Positions 61,750 to 64,000 of a stretch of 64,000 nucleotides of DNA are shown piece after piece. Positions within the stretch are counted from its first letter, which is position 1, and each line of letters begins with the position of its first letter. Location: the NCBI GenBank assembly GCA_009781315.1, contig WQYI01000001.1, forward strand, positions 124,001-188,000. Reading direction: 5' to 3'. Source of the stretch: Candidatus Endomicrobium embiratermitis. Lineage in GTDB: Bacteria; Elusimicrobiota; Endomicrobiia; Endomicrobiales; Endomicrobiaceae. Under the pieces are notes generated by a model, which was not told the DNA's origin, searched no databases, and saw only the letters and a list, made by a program, of their open reading frames with translations. Made by a program: the position numbers and the translations under genes.

Positions 61750-64000
61750 ATGGACACAGAGAAAAAAGACTATTCTAAAACCGTAAATCTTCCGAAAACA
61801 GATTTTCAGATGAAAGCCAATCTGGCCCAGAGGGAGCCGTCTTTTGTCGAAAATTGGGATAAAGAGGATTTATACGCCAAAATATGCGGGAAAAATAAAG
61901 ATAAAGAAAAATTTATTTTTCACGACGGGCCTCCTTATGCAAACGCGCATATTCATATCGGTACGGCGTTAAATAAAGTATTGAAAGATTTTATTTTAAA
62001 ATACCGCTCTATGATCGGTAATTACGTCCCGTATACTCCCGGCTGGGACTGCCACGGGCTTCCGATAGAGCAACTCGCGTTAAAAGAACTTAAAACCGAT
62101 AAAAATAAAGTCGACAGAATGGTTTTCAGAAAGCAGGCTGCTGATTTCGCGAGAAAATTTGTCGAAATACAAAAAGAAGAATTTAAGCGTCTTGGCGTGA
62201 TAGCGGACTGGAAAAATCCGTATTTGACTTTAGACCCTAAATATGAAGCTTCGATAGTAAAAGTTTTCGGGCAGCTTACCGAAAAAGGGTATATTTACCG
62301 CAAAAAGAAGCCGGTGTATTGGTGTCTGTCGTGCGAAACGGCTTTGGCTGACGCCGAGGTAGAATATGCGGATCACGCTACAGACTCGATTCTTGTCAAA
62401 TTTAAAATAGTTTTGCTTCCCGAAGAATTGAAATCAAAAGAATATAAGCTTAAAGATTTCTCGGTTTTAATATGGACAACCACTCCCTGGACGCTTCCCG
62501 CGAACGTCGCTTTGGCATTTAAAGGGGACGCGGAATATGTTGCCGCCGTATATAAACTTGAAGACGGCAGGGAAGAAAAAATTATAGTCGCAAAACCTTT
62601 GGCGGAAAGCGTAAAAGAAAAAATAAAAGCATTAAGCTGCGAAGTAATTTTGGAAGCCAAAGGCGTGGATTTTGTAAATATTCAATGCCAAAATCCCGTG
62701 GTTGAAAGACAATCAAAAGGAATACTCGCGGATTTTGTAAGTATGGAAGACGGCACCGGAATAGTGCATATTGCTCCGGGACACGGTGTGGAAGATTATC
62801 AGGCCGGTTTGGAATATGGTCTTGAAGTCATTTCTCCGCTTAATGACAGGGGACAGTTTACCAAAGAAGTTCCCGAGTTTGAAGGTCAAAATGTTTTTAA
62901 AGCAAATCCGTTGATAATAGAAAAACTTGAAAGAGAAGGAAAACTGCTGGGGAAATTTCAACTCGAACACTCGTACCCCCATTGCTGGAGATGCAAAAAG
63001 CCCGTAATATTAAGAGCTACTCCGCAGTGGTTTTTAAATGTCGAGCATAACAATTTAAGAAAGAAACTTTTAGATTCGATAAAAACTGTCAACTGGATTC
63101 CTAAATACGGCGAAAACAGAATTACCGGAATGATTGAAAGCCGGCCGGACTGGTGTTTAAGCCGCCAGCGTTTGTGGGGCGTTCCGATACCCGTATTTTA
63201 CTGTAAAGATTGCGGCGAAGCGTTAATTGATCCGAAAATTATATACAAGATATCCGAATTATTCGGGCAAAAAGGCTCGGATATCTGGTTTGAGTTAAAC
63301 GAGGCCGAACTTCTGAAAGGAACAAACGCGAGCTGCACGTCCTGCCATTCCGTAAACTTCAGGAAAGAAGAAGATATTTTAGACGTCTGGTTTGATTCGG
63401 GCGTGTCGTATGAAGCTGTTTTATCGAGCGGCAATTATAAAGATTTGGAATTTCCCGCCGACTTGTACCTTGAAGGCAGCGACCAGCACCGCGGATGGTT
63501 TCAGACGTCGTTAATTCCTTCCGTAGCCGTCAAAGAGCGCGCGCCGTACAACAACGTTTTGACGCACGGCTTTGTAGTCGACGGACAGGGAAAGAAAATG
63601 TCTAAGTCGCTCGGCAACGCCACGTCAAGCGAACAGCTTATAAGCAAATACGGAGCGGATATCGTAAGGCTTTGGATAGCGTCCAGCGATTACAGGGAAG
63701 ATATAAGAATTTCCGAAGAAATTATAAAAGGTTTAAGCGACGCTTACAGAAAAATAAGAAATACCATGAGATTTTTGCTTGGCAATATCGGCGATTTCGA
63801 AGTAAAAAATATTTTGCAGTTTAAAGATTTGCAGGAAATAGACAAGTATGCTTTAAGCCGTTTGCAGGAACTTATAAACCAAACGTCGGCGGCGTACGAA
63901 AGTTACGAATTTCATAAAGCCGTTACCGCGTTAAATAATTTTTGCAATGTGTTTTTAAGCGGTTTTTATCTTGACGCATTGAAAGACACGCTCTATTGCA
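61750..64000 (+). CDS. ileS: Isoleucyl-tRNA synthetase (3' end outside window)
   Basis: Class I synthetase, 750 codons present of roughly 930. HIGH-type motif HDGPPYANAHIHIG at residues 58-71 and KMSKS at 616-620 (GKKMSKSLGNATSS). The editing domain between holds WTTTPWTLPANVALAF, and GSDQHRGWFQTS precedes KMSKS. The start MDTEKKDYSKTVNLPKTDFQM matches the usual IleS opening. It ends the yggS-proC-yggU group, as in many Firmicutes-like ylm clusters. Confidence 0.97.
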   Translation, partial: MDTEKKDYSKTVNLPKTDFQMKANLAQREPSFVENWDKEDLYAKICGKNKDKEKFIFHDGPPYANAHIHIGTALNKVLKDFILKYRSMIGNYVPYTPGWDCHGLPIEQLALKELKTDKNKVDRMVFRKQAADFARKFVEIQKEEFKRLGVIADWKNPYLTLDPKYEASIVKVFGQLTEKGYIYRKKKPVYWCLSCETALADAEVEYADHATDSILVKFKIVLLPEELKSKEYKLKDFSVLIWTTTPWTLPANVALAFKGDAEYVAAVYKLEDGREEKIIVAKPLAESVKEKIKALSCEVILEAKGVDFVNIQCQNPVVERQSKGILADFVSMEDGTGIVHIAPGHGVEDYQAGLEYGLEVISPLNDRGQFTKEVPEFEGQNVFKANPLIIEKLEREGKLLGKFQLEHSYPHCWRCKKPVILRATPQWFLNVEHNNLRKKLLDSIKTVNWIPKYGENRITGMIESRPDWCLSRQRLWGVPIPVFYCKDCGEALIDPKIIYKISELFGQKGSDIWFELNEAELLKGTNASCTSCHSVNFRKEEDILDVWFDSGVSYEAVLSSGNYKDLEFPADLYLEGSDQHRGWFQTSLIPSVAVKERAPYNNVLTHGFVVDGQGKKMSKSLGNATSSEQLISKYGADIVRLWIASSDYREDIRISEEIIKGLSDAYRKIRNTMRFLLGNIGDFEVKNILQFKDLQEIDKYALSRLQELINQTSAAYESYEFHKAVTALNNFCNVFLSGFYLDALKDTLYC

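Overview
The window is about 64 kb of an AT-rich, gene-dense, Gram-negative (diderm) chromosome. It carries lipid A/LPS core genes, a Wza/Wzc capsule export system, a type V autotransporter, lipoproteins and beta-barrel proteins alongside housekeeping genes. Gene content and style are most like Elusimicrobiota (Endomicrobium-type), but that placement is recollection, not a search result. No CRISPR array, rRNA, prophage or insertion-sequence transposase is visible, and no stretch longer than about 300 bases lacks a gene.

Positions 1-31.8 kb (all +) are core metabolism and envelope genes: split coaC/coaB, a family 4 uracil-DNA glycosylase, priA, two paralogous HD-domain genes interleaved with tgt-yajC-secD-secF, then an LPS core block (waaA, an acyltransferase/GT9 fusion, two more GT9 genes). 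After these come hflX, der, plsY-gpsA, an HU gene, a MerR-type gene and tRNA-Pro(GGG), a PorV-like/TPR outer-membrane protein, an orphan sugar-type ABC ATPase, and malic enzyme with two-subunit class I fumarase (fumarate to malate to pyruvate). The block ends with coaX and groES-groEL.

32.0-40.1 kb is one gene for a 2704-residue autotransporter whose passenger has about 30 Chlamydia-Pmp-like GGA[I/V/L] repeats. It lies between two direct copies of the groEL 3' end plus terminator, so it looks like a later insertion. tex (+) follows.

42.5-59.2 kb (all -) is an exopolysaccharide locus. In transcription order it has an O-antigen-ligase/Wzy-like protein, an embedded antitoxin/toxin pair, Wza-like OPX, Wzc-like BY-kinase, GT2, GT9, EpsG-type polymerase, GT9, Wzx flippase, pyruvyltransferase, hexapeptide acyltransferase, initiating phosphosugar transferase, a secreted TIM-barrel hydrolase-like protein, a secreted FecR-like protein and a beta-barrel porin. 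The Wzb-like phosphatase is divergent at 59.3 kb. The short OPX plus the barrel suggests export through a porin partner. 59.8-64 kb (+) is yggS-proC-yggU-ileS, with ileS cut by the window edge.

The most distinctive feature is non-coding. Two families of short palindromic elements fill the gaps between co-directional genes. One has 7- or 8-nt tandem-repeat arms, usually inverted around a pair of GC-NNN-GC-type hairpins. The other is bounded by GTCAT...ATGAC. They nearly always end just before the next gene's ribosome-binding site or start codon. Some copies or half-copies have become coding sequence (priA, coaB) or supply a stop and a start codon (malic enzyme/fumarase junction). They are almost absent from the exopolysaccharide locus.
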